Below are positions 19,168-28,870 of a stretch of 64,000 bases of DNA, one piece after another. The translations under genes were made by a program, and so were the position numbers. The first letter of the stretch is position 1, and each line of letters begins with the position of its first letter. The notes below the pieces were generated by a model. It did no database searches. It had not been told where the DNA came from and saw only the letters and a program-made list of their open reading frames with translations. Source of the stretch: RUG100 sp963542695 (GTDB taxonomy: Bacteria; Bacillota; Clostridia; Peptostreptococcales; Anaerovoracaceae); the NCBI GenBank assembly GCA_963542695.1, contig CAUTYX010000004.1:1-64000 (forward strand), in the 5' to 3' direction.

Positions 19168-19176
19168 TGGTATAAT
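19168..19176 (+). promoter_or_regulatory. Extended -10 promoter element before rmlA
   Basis: TG at 19168-19169 then TATAAT at 19171-19176, 46 bp before the rmlA start. No good -35 is seen at the standard distance, as is common for extended -10 promoters. It indicates that rmlA-rmlB-yfhO can be transcribed separately from the genes upstream. Confidence 0.55.
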
Positions 19177-19221
19177 CGGGACGAGTATGTTACGGATGTT
19201 GATTTTTGAGGAGATTTACCA

Positions 19222-20085
19222 ATGAAAGGAATCGTACTTGCCGGCGGGAAAGGTACACGTCTGTATCCTATGACCAAAGCAGTGTCCAAACAATTGCTGC
19301 CTATCTATGATAAGCCGTTGATTTATTACCCTATTTCTGTTTTGATGCTGGCCGGTATTCGAGAAATTTTAATTATTTCCACCCTCGAAGATATTGGTGA
19401 TTACGAAAGTTTGCTAGGAGACGGACACAAATGGGGTGTCGCTTTTTCCTACAAAATTCAGGACAAGCCAAGAGGCTTGGCCGATGCTTTTATTCAAGGG
19501 AAAGACTTTATCGGCGATGACAGTGTTTGTTTGGTGCTGGGGGACAACGTCTTTTATGGACAAGATTTGACCAAAGTACTAAACGAAGCGCAAAAACAGA
19601 CAGTGGGAGCCACGGTGTTTGGCTATCCGGTAAAGGATGCTCGTCAGTTCGGTGTCGTGGAGTTTGATCAGGATAAGAACGTTGTTTCCATTGAGGAAAA
19701 ACCGGAACATCCAAAGTCCAATTATGCGGTTCCCGGATTGTATTTTTATGATAACCAAGTAGTGGAAATTGCCCACAATGTAACACCGTCACCACGAGGG
19801 GAACTGGAAATCACCTCTGTTAATAATGCGTATCTAAAAAAAGGGCAGCTAAAGGTGGGACTTTTGGGTCGCGGTATGGCTTGGCTGGATACGGGGAATC
19901 CCGAAGGGCTGTTAAAGGCATCTGAGTTTGTGGAAGCAGTACAATCTCGCCAAGGCTTTTATATAGCCTGTTTAGAAGAAATTGCATGGCGTCGTGGTTT
20001 TATTGACGATGATCAGTTGCAGCTTTTGGGAGAAGAATTACAGATGACCAGCTACGGACAATATCTGTTATCTTTATTGGACTAA
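19222..20085 (+). CDS. rmlA: Glucose-1-phosphate thymidylyltransferase
   Basis: RmlA makes dTDP-glucose from dTTP and glucose-1-phosphate. The nucleotide-binding motif GGKGTRLYPMT and the following SKQLLPIYDKPLIYYP are canonical, as are LGDNVFYG and GRGMAWLDTG. The 287-residue length is standard for the short RmlA class. GAGGAG precedes ATG 19222. The next gene is rmlB. No rmlC or rmlD is in the window, so dTDP-rhamnose is not implied; the aminotransferase at 15258 is the likely consumer of the 4-keto intermediate. Confidence 0.95.
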   Translation: MKGIVLAGGKGTRLYPMTKAVSKQLLPIYDKPLIYYPISVLMLAGIREILIISTLEDIGDYESLLGDGHKWGVAFSYKIQDKPRGLADAFIQGKDFIGDDSVCLVLGDNVFYGQDLTKVLNEAQKQTVGATVFGYPVKDARQFGVVEFDQDKNVVSIEEKPEHPKSNYAVPGLYFYDNQVVEIAHNVTPSPRGELEITSVNNAYLKKGQLKVGLLGRGMAWLDTGNPEGLLKASEFVEAVQSRQGFYIACLEEIAWRRGFIDDDQLQLLGEELQMTSYGQYLLSLLD

Positions 20086-20127
20086 AGCGGAAAATACTGT
20101 ATGACAAAGCTGAAGGAGGCTTTGACT

Positions 20128-21147
20128 ATGAAAATATTAGTTACCGGTGCAGCCGGTTTTATTGGCAGCAATTTTGTCTTTTATATGCAGAAAGAACATC
20201 CTGATTACGATATCGTAGTACTGGATTCTCTTACTTATGCCGGAAATTTAGAAACCCTGGAACCGGTCATGGAAAAAGACAATTTTCGTTTTGTAAAAGG
20301 AGATGTGGCTGATAGAGACACTGTATTTTCACTGTTCCGAGAGGAAAAGTTCGATATTGTGGTAAACTTTGCTGCAGAGTCTCATGTGGATCGCTCTATT
20401 GAAGATCCGGGCGTTTTCCTGCGGACAAATATTATGGGAACACAGGTTCTAATGGATGCAGCAAAAGAGTTTGGTGTCAGCCGGTACCATCAGGTGGGAA
20501 CCGACGAAGTCTATGGGGATTTGCCTCTTGATCGGCCGGACTTGTTCTTTACAGAAGATATGCCCATTACAGCCAGCAGTCCCTATTCGGCCAGCAAGGC
20601 ATCGGCGGATTTGCTGGTAATGGCCTACCATAGAACATACAATATGCCGGTTACCGTTTCTCGTTGCTCCAACAACTACGGGCCGTATCAGTTTCCGGAA
20701 AAGCTGATTCCGCTGATTATTGCAAGGGCACTTGCGGATAAAGAACTGCCGGTGTACGGAACAGGGGAAAACGTACGGGATTGGCTCTACGTAGAAGACC
20801 ATTGTCGTGCCATTGATTTGATTATTCATAAAGGAAAAATCGGAGAAGTATATAATATCGGTGGACATAATGAAAAAACCAATCTGGATGTGGTAAAGAC
20901 CATTTTACGGCATCTGGATAAGCCGGAAAACCTCATTACTTTTGTAGGCGATAGAAAAGGCCATGATTTACGGTATGCTATAGATCCTACCAAGATTCAT
21001 ACTGAGCTTGGTTGGCTTCCTACAACCAAGTTTGAGGATGGCATTAGACAGACTATCGATTGGTATTTAGACAACAAACCATGGTGGGAAAAGATTATTT
21101 CCGGTGAGTACCAGAGTTATTACGAGGAAATGTATGGTGATAGATAA
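20128..21147 (+). CDS. rmlB: dTDP-glucose 4,6-dehydratase
   Basis: RmlB oxidises, dehydrates and re-reduces dTDP-glucose to dTDP-4-keto-6-deoxyglucose. It is an extended SDR with GAAGFIGSNF at the N terminus, the active-site TDEVYGDL stretch, YSASKASADLL (catalytic Tyr and Lys) and RCSNNYGPYQFPEKLIP. AAGGAGG at 20113-20119 lies 8 bases before ATG 20128, so this start (339 residues) is preferred over ATG 20101. The final 14 bp overlap the next gene. Confidence 0.94.
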   Translation: MKILVTGAAGFIGSNFVFYMQKEHPDYDIVVLDSLTYAGNLETLEPVMEKDNFRFVKGDVADRDTVFSLFREEKFDIVVNFAAESHVDRSIEDPGVFLRTNIMGTQVLMDAAKEFGVSRYHQVGTDEVYGDLPLDRPDLFFTEDMPITASSPYSASKASADLLVMAYHRTYNMPVTVSRCSNNYGPYQFPEKLIPLIIARALADKELPVYGTGENVRDWLYVEDHCRAIDLIIHKGKIGEVYNIGGHNEKTNLDVVKTILRHLDKPENLITFVGDRKGHDLRYAIDPTKIHTELGWLPTTKFEDGIRQTIDWYLDNKPWWEKIISGEYQSYYEEMYGDR

Positions 21148-23938
21148 GATAGAACATAGCTCTTTGGAACGACCATCTATAGTAAAAAGACTGTATCCCT
21201 ATGCTGTATATACAGTTCTTTTTGCATTGGTTTTCCTTGGAGTTTTCTTTGCTTTTTTGCAACAGCATAAAGGCTTTGTCCAATATGGTGACGGGTATCG
21301 GCAAGGGCTCTTTTGGGTACATGAATTACGAGATTTGATCGATTCCTTGTTATCTGGCCATTTGCCGGACACATGGACATGGTACGGGGGGCTGGGGCGA
21401 CCTACCAAGACAGGACTGCTGTTAGACCCTTTCCTTTGGGTGGCCGCTTATTTTACCAATAGTCATCCGGAGTTAGGGTATACCATTGCCGTTACTTTGG
21501 AGATGTATTGCAGTGGATTTGCCTTTTTGTTGTTTTTGCGGAAAGTCAATGTGGATCGTCTCTATGGAATTATGGGAGCCCTTTGTTACAGTTTCAGCAG
21601 CTGGGTTCTTTGTACGGTCATGATACAGGGGAGCTTTATTAACAATACTGTGCTGTTTCCGCTAGTTATCTTGGGCATTGAAAAAATTTACCGTAAAGAG
21701 TCACCATTTTTGTTTATGCTTGTGGTGGCGTATTATTGTATGCGCATGCCGTACTTTGCCTATATGGTAGCTATTATGGCAATTGTTTATATTTTACTGC
21801 GGTATTTTCATTACCACGAGGAATGGCAAGGTAGAGACTATTTCCTTACCATGGCAAAATTCTTTGGATATGGCATTGTCGGTTTGCTTACCAGTATGGT
21901 TGTCTTTATCTCTAACTTTATCGGGATTAAAGGAGCCTCTACAGATTCGGGGATTCTGCATGACTATCTTCGATTTACAGACGACTATTACATAAGCATA
22001 ATTCAGAGTTTCATTGGAACACGAGCTATTTCCGATAACTACACCTTTCTTGGAATTAGCTTTTTAATTATCTTTGGGTTGGTTCTTGCCATTCGATATT
22101 TTTCCTTCAAAAATACCCCGGTTGTCATGGCCATCCTGTCCTTCATTATGATATTGATTCCGGTTTGCAATAGGCTCTTTAATGGTATGACATACCCGAC
22201 AGGACGCTGGATGTTTATGTTGGTGTTTTTTACCGTCTGGGCAGGAACGGCTGCGTTAGGGCAAAGAGACCGGCTGACACGAAATGACATGATACTGCTA
22301 GCCGGCATTATGGTTACTATGGTCTGTTACGTCGGGGTGGTTTATAAATTAAAACTTACGTTCTTTGAAGGGGCAGAAATAAAGTCTATAGCGATTCACA
22401 GTCTTTTTGCCATTGCATTCTTACTGATTTTAGCCATTGAAAAACGATGGTTTACAAAATATGCTACCGGCTGGAAAATATTGCTAATGATTACCCTGTG
22501 TTTGTCTATTGTTTTTGTGTGGGGACCAAAGAAAACGAGTGAAACCGATCCATTTTTGCAAAGCCACAAATTGCAGAAAAAATTGGATCGTTCCGTGCAG
22601 AGAGTCGGAAATAAGATTCAGGATTCTGACTTTTACAGAGTCGATCAAGTGCAAGGTATCTCTGTTGAAAATCTACTAAATAAATACGCCAACGAAAGTC
22701 TTTGGTGGAAAACCAAGAGCATCTATACCTATGATTCCAAAATCCCATCAACTTTGCTTGAATACAACAAATTAGTTGGCAATAATCAGGATTACGTAGA
22801 GAGAACAAACCAGTTCTCCAATGATAATAGAGCCGGGCTGGATTTATTACAAGGTGTCAAATACTTCTTGGGAGATGACAGCAAGTGGAAGTCTAAATCC
22901 AGCAATTATGCCGGCTATGGATTCACCCATGCCGATACAATAGACGGAGTGGAAATATTAAAGGCTAGGTATCACATCGGTGCCGGTTTTGGATATTCTC
23001 ATTGTATTTCAGAAAAAGAATTTAGAAAACTTCCTCGCCTTGCAAGAGAGCAGGCTCTGCTGCAGGCGGCTGTGATTCCGGACAAGCGGGTAAAAGCTGT
23101 AAAAAAGGCAACGAAAGACAATAAAGAGTTGATGGTAACGGCAAAAGATATTGAGACCTCGATTACCAAAGTGCCTTATACTCTGGTTTCTACAGATAAT
23201 GTAACCATTGGACAAAAGAAGACATTGAAGGTGACCAAGGCCGGTGGCACCATGAAACTTTATGTAGGCGATGTAAGTAACAGTCAGTTATTCCTGTCTT
23301 TTGACAACTTGGTAAAACAACAACCCCATCTCATAGACCAGTATTCGGAAACACCGTTTACCATTACGGCTGCTGCCGGAAATACAGAAAAGGCCATTAT
23401 GAACAAACTGGGCAACCAAGGCATCTTTGGCATTATCGATTTTGATGTAAATCTAGGATATTATGATGCCTACGATGGCACTATCACCATTACCTTTAAG
23501 GATTCGGGCGAGTACACTTACGATGATATATATGTGTCAGCAATGAAAAAGGATGTCTTTGACAGCTATGCGCCGCAATGTCAGAATGCCAAATTAAAAG
23601 TTAAAAAATATGATAGTGAGTCCATTACCGGTACTGTGACCATGGAAAAAGCCGGTCTGCTGTATTATGCAGTGCCGGACAACAGAGGATGGAAGATTAC
23701 CGTGGATGGCAAAAAAGTAAAGCCTATTCATGAACTAAACATTGCCTATGTAGGTACTACCGTGGAAAAGGGACGGCACAACGTTAGACTGGAATATCAC
23801 ATTCCTATGGTAAAACCGGCCGGTGCCATTTCTGTTTTGGGGCTGCTTTTAATGATTGCCTTGAGTACTTTGCAATGGCGAAGAAATGGAAGAAAGAGGA
23901 GATTAGGGAGAAAATCGGAGGAGAACACCGGTATTTGA
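21134..23938 (+). CDS. YfhO-like large membrane protein (GT-C-type glycosyltransferase fold)
   Basis: About 12 hydrophobic segments fill the first 480 residues, followed by an extracellular region of about 420 residues and one last membrane helix (AGAISVLGLLLMIAL). The first outside loop carries GDGYRQGLFWVHELRD, a YfhO/GT-C style acidic motif. YfhO-family proteins have been linked to glycosylation of lipoteichoic or wall teichoic acids with polyprenyl-linked sugars. That function fits the neighbourhood but is inferred. The start ATG 21134, behind GAGGA, overlaps the rmlB end by 14 bp and gives 934 residues. Confidence 0.82.
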   Translation: MVIDKIEHSSLERPSIVKRLYPYAVYTVLFALVFLGVFFAFLQQHKGFVQYGDGYRQGLFWVHELRDLIDSLLSGHLPDTWTWYGGLGRPTKTGLLLDPFLWVAAYFTNSHPELGYTIAVTLEMYCSGFAFLLFLRKVNVDRLYGIMGALCYSFSSWVLCTVMIQGSFINNTVLFPLVILGIEKIYRKESPFLFMLVVAYYCMRMPYFAYMVAIMAIVYILLRYFHYHEEWQGRDYFLTMAKFFGYGIVGLLTSMVVFISNFIGIKGASTDSGILHDYLRFTDDYYISIIQSFIGTRAISDNYTFLGISFLIIFGLVLAIRYFSFKNTPVVMAILSFIMILIPVCNRLFNGMTYPTGRWMFMLVFFTVWAGTAALGQRDRLTRNDMILLAGIMVTMVCYVGVVYKLKLTFFEGAEIKSIAIHSLFAIAFLLILAIEKRWFTKYATGWKILLMITLCLSIVFVWGPKKTSETDPFLQSHKLQKKLDRSVQRVGNKIQDSDFYRVDQVQGISVENLLNKYANESLWWKTKSIYTYDSKIPSTLLEYNKLVGNNQDYVERTNQFSNDNRAGLDLLQGVKYFLGDDSKWKSKSSNYAGYGFTHADTIDGVEILKARYHIGAGFGYSHCISEKEFRKLPRLAREQALLQAAVIPDKRVKAVKKATKDNKELMVTAKDIETSITKVPYTLVSTDNVTIGQKKTLKVTKAGGTMKLYVGDVSNSQLFLSFDNLVKQQPHLIDQYSETPFTITAAAGNTEKAIMNKLGNQGIFGIIDFDVNLGYYDAYDGTITITFKDSGEYTYDDIYVSAMKKDVFDSYAPQCQNAKLKVKKYDSESITGTVTMEKAGLLYYAVPDNRGWKITVDGKKVKPIHELNIAYVGTTVEKGRHNVRLEYHIPMVKPAGAISVLGLLLMIALSTLQWRRNGRKRRLGRKSEENTGI

Positions 23939-24009
23939 CCTGGTATAGTGGAAATGCTAAAATTGAATAATACAAATTTGAACATGATTCTAGTAGGAGC
24001 TTTATTCAT

Positions 24010-25308
24010 ATGAAAAAAGTAATAACATACGGTACTTTCGATTTGTTTCACGAAGGTCACTATAATATTCTCAAGCGTGCCAAGGAATACGGAGACTATT
24101 TAATTGTCGGTGTGACCGGCGAAAATTATGACGTAGGGAGAGGCAAACTATTTGTTCATGATACCTTGGCGGAGCGTATTGAAAACGTGCAAAACACAGG
24201 GCTGGTAGACAAAGTTATCGTAGAAGAATACTTAGGCCAAAAGATTACGGATATTACCAAGTACAATGTAGACACCTTTGTTATCGGGGATGATTGGAAG
24301 GGGAAATTTGACCATCTGAGCCGTTACTGCAACATGGTATATTTGGAACGAACAAAAGGTGTTTCCAGCACCCAGTTGCGAGCCAAAAGCTTTACCGGCA
24401 GCACCATCGGCATGTATACCGATATTTTGGATGACAACCAGATTATTGAGGAAGCACCCTTAGCAAAAAGATTTGAAATTAGCGGAGTATATTCTGATGA
24501 GGATGCCATTAAAAGCCGATTGAAACAGCAATATAATTTGCCGAAAGCTTTCGATTCCTACCAGGAAATGCTGGATGAATGCGATATTGCCTATATCCAC
24601 TGTGATCAGGATAAACGGCCTATGTTGGTGGAAAAGGCGTTGCTTGCCGGAAAACATGTGATTTGCGATTCTCCGTTTTCCTGTACTCTGGCAGAACAGG
24701 AAAAATTGCTGGCTTTGGCCAAAGAAAAGGAAGTTATCCTCTTTGATAATATCAAGATGGTTCACATCTTTGTCTTTAATCAACTGCTGTGGATGACACA
24801 AGGCGGACTCATTGGAGATATTCTTAGTTTCCATTGTTCTATTTCACGAAACGACAGAAATAGAAGTAATATTTTCTATGATTTGCTAGTGCTGGCACTG
24901 TGTCCCATGCTAAAGATTATGGGGCAGGACTACAGTAAACTGGATATTAACGTTACCAAGGAAAATGGACAAATTGAATTTGCATCTCTTGTCTTTAAAT
25001 ATGACAATAAGACAGCGGTTCTTAACGTAGGTAATAAAGTTCGTGTAAAGAACCAACTGGAAATTATAGGAACCGATGGTACCATTCGTGCCGGTGAAAA
25101 CTGGTGGCGCGGGAAATACTTTGAACTCAGCAAGCCGGACGAAGATGAGTCGCAAATTTACAACACCAACTTTGAAGGCAACGGATTTAAATACTTGCTA
25201 AAGGTTATGGCGGACATGCTGGAAGATGGTCGTTTGGAATCACGCGGTATTTTTGAAGATGAATCCCTAAAGATGGCTGAAATTGTGGAAGCTGTAAGAA
25301 AGCACTGA
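24010..25308 (+). CDS. Fusion of TagD-like cytidylyltransferase and degenerate Gfo/Idh/MocA oxidoreductase
   Basis: Residues 1-128 are a glycerol-3-phosphate cytidylyltransferase-like domain with GTFDLFHEGH (catalytic HxGH at 14-17) and RTKGVSSTQLR (114-124). It is closely related to the stand-alone tagD at 35182. Residues about 150-432 resemble the Gfo/Idh/MocA oxidoreductase family: the stretch up to GKHVICDSP (214-222) aligns with the usual GKHVxxEKP and the C-terminal sheet is recognisable. The N-terminal glycine-rich NAD loop is missing and the EKP lysine is Ser, so this half is probably not a working dehydrogenase. It may bind substrate or organise a complex. The first half should make a CDP-polyol such as CDP-glycerol. 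Confidence 0.8.
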   Translation: MKKVITYGTFDLFHEGHYNILKRAKEYGDYLIVGVTGENYDVGRGKLFVHDTLAERIENVQNTGLVDKVIVEEYLGQKITDITKYNVDTFVIGDDWKGKFDHLSRYCNMVYLERTKGVSSTQLRAKSFTGSTIGMYTDILDDNQIIEEAPLAKRFEISGVYSDEDAIKSRLKQQYNLPKAFDSYQEMLDECDIAYIHCDQDKRPMLVEKALLAGKHVICDSPFSCTLAEQEKLLALAKEKEVILFDNIKMVHIFVFNQLLWMTQGGLIGDILSFHCSISRNDRNRSNIFYDLLVLALCPMLKIMGQDYSKLDINVTKENGQIEFASLVFKYDNKTAVLNVGNKVRVKNQLEIIGTDGTIRAGENWWRGKYFELSKPDEDESQIYNTNFEGNGFKYLLKVMADMLEDGRLESRGIFEDESLKMAEIVEAVRKH

Positions 25309-25331
25309 TACTCTTGTGATTTTGAAAAAAT

Positions 25332-25376
25332 AAAAAATATATGGAGACGGTAGACGCCGGCTCCATATATTTTTTT
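25332..25376. terminator. Bidirectional terminator between converging genes
   Basis: Arms 25332-25346 and 25361-25375 are perfect 15-bp complements (aaaaaatatatggag and its reverse complement) around a 14-nt loop. An A-run on the left and a T-run on the right give a Rho-independent terminator on either strand. It separates the fusion gene from the minus-strand TagF-like gene. Confidence 0.9.
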
Positions 25377-25388
25377 CGAATAAGTCTC

Positions 25389-28300
25389 TTAAATAAGATT
25401 GTCTTCTTGCAGCATTTTGATAAGACGTTTTGTATTGTTGTCATCATGGAAGCTTACAATTTCTTTGTACTTTTGATCTTGTTTGAGCGAATGTTTCGTT
25501 CCATATGTGTTTAAAAAAGCATCGGTTAATTCTTCTTGATTATAAACTACCGGGGCAAATGTGTTTTCCTCCGTAAGCATTAATTTTGTTCCCGGACCAT
25601 AGCATTCCATACAATGGTCTTTTTCTTCCCAATAGAAAATTACTTGTGCCCCACGATAAAACGCATCGTAGGCGATGGAGGAATAGTCTGTAATCAACAA
25701 AGCCGTTTGCTGCAGAATGGTGTCATATTTTTCATCTATCAAGAAACGCTCTTTCATAGGACTATTTGACTCTGCTATTCTTTTTTGGAAAAGAGGGTGG
25801 GGCAGGAGAATGATTTTATCTTGGTATTTTGCAGGAATGCTGTCGGCAATTCTCATCATCATTTTGTAATAGTTACATTCTGTTGGGTTTGCTTGCACTT
25901 CGTTGGCTTCCCATGGTCGCCAAGTGGGCATAATAGCAATTTTATCTGCATCCTTATTCCATTTATTTTTGTCGAATTTAGGCAGGCCTGTAATATACAC
26001 TTCATTGCCTTCATGTTCACCTTGCAATATGAAATGATTGGCCTCGGCCTCAGAGGAAACGATGACACGATATTTGTATTTCTTGTTTCGAACGGCTCTT
26101 TTAAAGAACGTCCTAGAGGGTGAATCAAGAGAAACCATGTACATTACGCCGTGCTGGAGAAAAACATAGTTGTAGTTGTTGCTGGTGATTTTTTGTAGGG
26201 CCATCTTACTTAAGGTGGAAATATCCAGGGCATGGGCAACTGCCTCAGAGCCGATGAATGTTTTTGAGGCGAAGAAATATAAATAGTGTTTAAAAGTTCC
26301 TTTATATAAAATATTTCCTCTGTATTTCTTATCAATATCTTTTATAAACGGATACTTTTTGTCCAGTAAGAAAAAGGCATTGGAAAAGCCTGCGTCAATC
26401 AGCTTTTCATATAATACACTTGCGCTTTCTTCATATCGTGATCCTTCTTTTTCAAATAAAAATATAATTTTTTTTCTGTTGAAAAAAGGGGATAGAAGAA
26501 ATGCAATGACTAACTGTATTCGATCTTTGAGAAAATCTGTAGTGTTGGTGTTTCGAACCATCAAAGACAGTTTGTTACCTTGTGCTTGGCGAAAACAGGC
26601 AGTAAAATTTTTCTTTTTATCGATCCAAACAGGGCCTTTTGATGCAATGGTAAAATTGCGGAAGATTTTATTGTAAAAAACGGGATAGGTGACGGTTTCT
26701 TCTTCTGTGTTTATGTTTTTTGGCAAATGAAAATCAACTGTTACAGGATTGTTTTTTTCCATGGAAAACGTATCTTCAATGGGGATAGAAATTTTCCAGA
26801 TGCAGTGGTGTGCTTTTTTATTTTTTGCTGTGTTTCCACAGATAAACTGTGGAATATAGGAACAATTATTTACCTCAATGGAAATGTTCTGTAAAGAAAA
26901 TGAATGGTGTCCTTTTATCGTTACAAAGGATAGAACGTGCATATATCCGTTGCGATTGTACAAAAGAGGAAACAACTGCTTCACAGTATAATCGTTTTGA
27001 GAAGAAACTTTTTGCCGGGTATATTTTTTACAAAGAGCTCTCACAATTCCATTTAAAATAGGGGTTGAAGAAGAAAAATCAATAACTTTTTTAGGTGTTA
27101 AGGTTGGGAAAAGACGAGATTTTTCTCTGTGAAAGAACTGTTGCAAATGCTTGTTTGTCGGTTTTATTTTTTTCAGGAGATATAAAACCGAAATGTATAG
27201 CAATTCAAAAAAGGTAAACTGAATGGAAGTGACAGTACCAAAGGGGATTATATTCCTTGGCAGTGAGTTGATGAACTTCGTCTTATCATAATCTAAATTC
27301 CCACGGTAACTCACAATGGAAAACCCATGGGCATTATCAGATACATGTTGGGTGATGGCTTCTTGAATAGGGAGCCCCAGTTTTCCGGCAAAGAGTAAAT
27401 CGTAAGAGGATACAGCATCAGGATTTGTAAAGGTTTGTACAGCATTATTCTTTCCTTCAACCAGTAAGGAAAGAATGTCTCGACTGATATGATCGGATCC
27501 GTTAGTGCAATAGGTAGAAATAAAGTCGGAATAGTCTATCTCATATGTTTCGTTTAGTTTCCCGATTAATTGCGTAGGCGTTTCTACAATAGGGAAAGGT
27601 AAATCTTCCAAGTTAATGTACATACCGCGATTTTTTAGATAACTCTCTTTGTCGTAAGCAAAGAGAATGATTTTTTTCTTTGTAATAGCGTAGTCAAAGA
27701 AAACACTGGAATAGTCTGTGACTAAAGCGTCGGTAATTTTTAGAAAATCATAGGTTTCATATTCTGCCGGAAATGGGAAGATGTGACTAAACCGGCTATA
27801 GTCAATAGAGCTTCCTACAAGAAAGTGCAAGTTTACGAAAAATACTTGGTTGTCCTGCAGCTGCATATCTATTTCTTGCAGCTGTTTTTCGATAATGGCA
27901 ACTTGCTGTTTTACATCGGCAGATCGCTGCGCACCGCGCCATGTAGGCATATAGGCAAAAATTTCTTTATGAGATAAACCTAATTTTTCCTTTAGCGCAG
28001 CATTATCGGAATCATCGTAAAAGACCTCATTTCGAGGATAATTACATAGCATTATCTTGTTTTGAAATAGATGTCGCAGGTAGTAATCATCGGCAAAGAC
28101 ATTCATTGTAAACCGGTTGGGAAACAATGCATAATCACTCATCAAATAGTTCTTTGGTATGTTTGCATAGGAAAGAAGACTGGATTTGTCAGATTTTCCC
28201 AGGGTTTTCAATGGTGTTCCATGCCATGTGTTAAGGTATATCTGGTCTTTTCTCTTGTGGAAATACGGTGGAAAAGAATTATCTGTAGCAATGTATTTGG

Positions 28301-28631
28301 CACGAGAAAGGTACTTATTGTATTTTTTTGAAAGACGTTCTACTAAGACAACATTTTGGAAATTGTAGAAATCCATCCGCGCAGAAGCTTTTTGGTAATT
28401 ATCTTTTGTTACAACAAAAACAGTTTCCATATGTTTCCACTGCTCATTTGTTTGCAGTTCTCGCAACAGTGCAAACATGTTTCCGTTAATATTCATTCCT
28501 TGACCGGCTTCCAGTAAAATTGTGTTCTGTAAAATACTTTCCTTTAAGGAAGCAGTATAGTAAAAGCAAGAATTTTTCTTTAAAGTATCTAATCTATTTG
28601 CAATGATTCTTCTGATTTTCTGAATAATCAT
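25389..28631 (-). CDS. Tandem-domain CDP-glycerol/CDP-ribitol glycerophosphotransferase (TagF-like)
   Basis: This 1080-residue protein has two polyol-phosphate transferase domains. The first shows NTWHGTPLKTLGK (about residue 133) and TDYSSVFFDYA (about 302). The second shows VFLQHGVMYMVS (about 823) and LLITDYSSIAYDAF (about 977). A beta-rich linker of about 250 residues lies between them. Two complete active sites suggest a bifunctional enzyme that builds two linkages of a teichoic-acid backbone or combines primase and polymerase steps. It is the only large gene on the minus strand here and is visibly more AT-rich than genes to its left. AAAGGA precedes the start. Confidence 0.85.
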   Translation of the reverse strand: MIIQKIRRIIANRLDTLKKNSCFYYTASLKESILQNTILLEAGQGMNINGNMFALLRELQTNEQWKHMETVFVVTKDNYQKASARMDFYNFQNVVLVERLSKKYNKYLSRAKYIATDNSFPPYFHKRKDQIYLNTWHGTPLKTLGKSDKSSLLSYANIPKNYLMSDYALFPNRFTMNVFADDYYLRHLFQNKIMLCNYPRNEVFYDDSDNAALKEKLGLSHKEIFAYMPTWRGAQRSADVKQQVAIIEKQLQEIDMQLQDNQVFFVNLHFLVGSSIDYSRFSHIFPFPAEYETYDFLKITDALVTDYSSVFFDYAITKKKIILFAYDKESYLKNRGMYINLEDLPFPIVETPTQLIGKLNETYEIDYSDFISTYCTNGSDHISRDILSLLVEGKNNAVQTFTNPDAVSSYDLLFAGKLGLPIQEAITQHVSDNAHGFSIVSYRGNLDYDKTKFINSLPRNIIPFGTVTSIQFTFFELLYISVLYLLKKIKPTNKHLQQFFHREKSRLFPTLTPKKVIDFSSSTPILNGIVRALCKKYTRQKVSSQNDYTVKQLFPLLYNRNGYMHVLSFVTIKGHHSFSLQNISIEVNNCSYIPQFICGNTAKNKKAHHCIWKISIPIEDTFSMEKNNPVTVDFHLPKNINTEEETVTYPVFYNKIFRNFTIASKGPVWIDKKKNFTACFRQAQGNKLSLMVRNTNTTDFLKDRIQLVIAFLLSPFFNRKKIIFLFEKEGSRYEESASVLYEKLIDAGFSNAFFLLDKKYPFIKDIDKKYRGNILYKGTFKHYLYFFASKTFIGSEAVAHALDISTLSKMALQKITSNNYNYVFLQHGVMYMVSLDSPSRTFFKRAVRNKKYKYRVIVSSEAEANHFILQGEHEGNEVYITGLPKFDKNKWNKDADKIAIMPTWRPWEANEVQANPTECNYYKMMMRIADSIPAKYQDKIILLPHPLFQKRIAESNSPMKERFLIDEKYDTILQQTALLITDYSSIAYDAFYRGAQVIFYWEEKDHCMECYGPGTKLMLTEENTFAPVVYNQEELTDAFLNTYGTKHSLKQDQKYKEIVSFHDDNNTKRLIKMLQEDNLI

Positions 28632-28673
28632 GAGATTCCTTTCAAGTATATAAATGCATCTAAATCCAGAATA

Positions 28674-28682
28674 ATTATATCA
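28674..28682 (-). promoter_or_regulatory. Extended -10 for the minus-strand TagF-like gene
   Basis: Read on the minus strand the sequence is TGATATAAT, an extended -10 about 43 bp upstream of the start at 28631. The 239-bp gap 28632-28870 separates divergent genes. It also holds a small dyad (aacgttataaacgtt, near 28820) just before the aminotransferase ribosome site. Confidence 0.45.
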
Positions 28683-28870
28683 CAAACCGGCTCATTATAT
28701 AGGGGATTTAGCAATTGACCTAATTGAAAAATAGTATTAAAATAATGAGAATGTGATGTTATTTGGGTGTTATAGTAACAATTGCATACTAGATACAGGA
28801 TAGAAATATTTTTCTCAAACGTTATAAACGTTAGAAAGGAGCAAAGAGAGTTTCTCTTTTAAAGCTGAAT

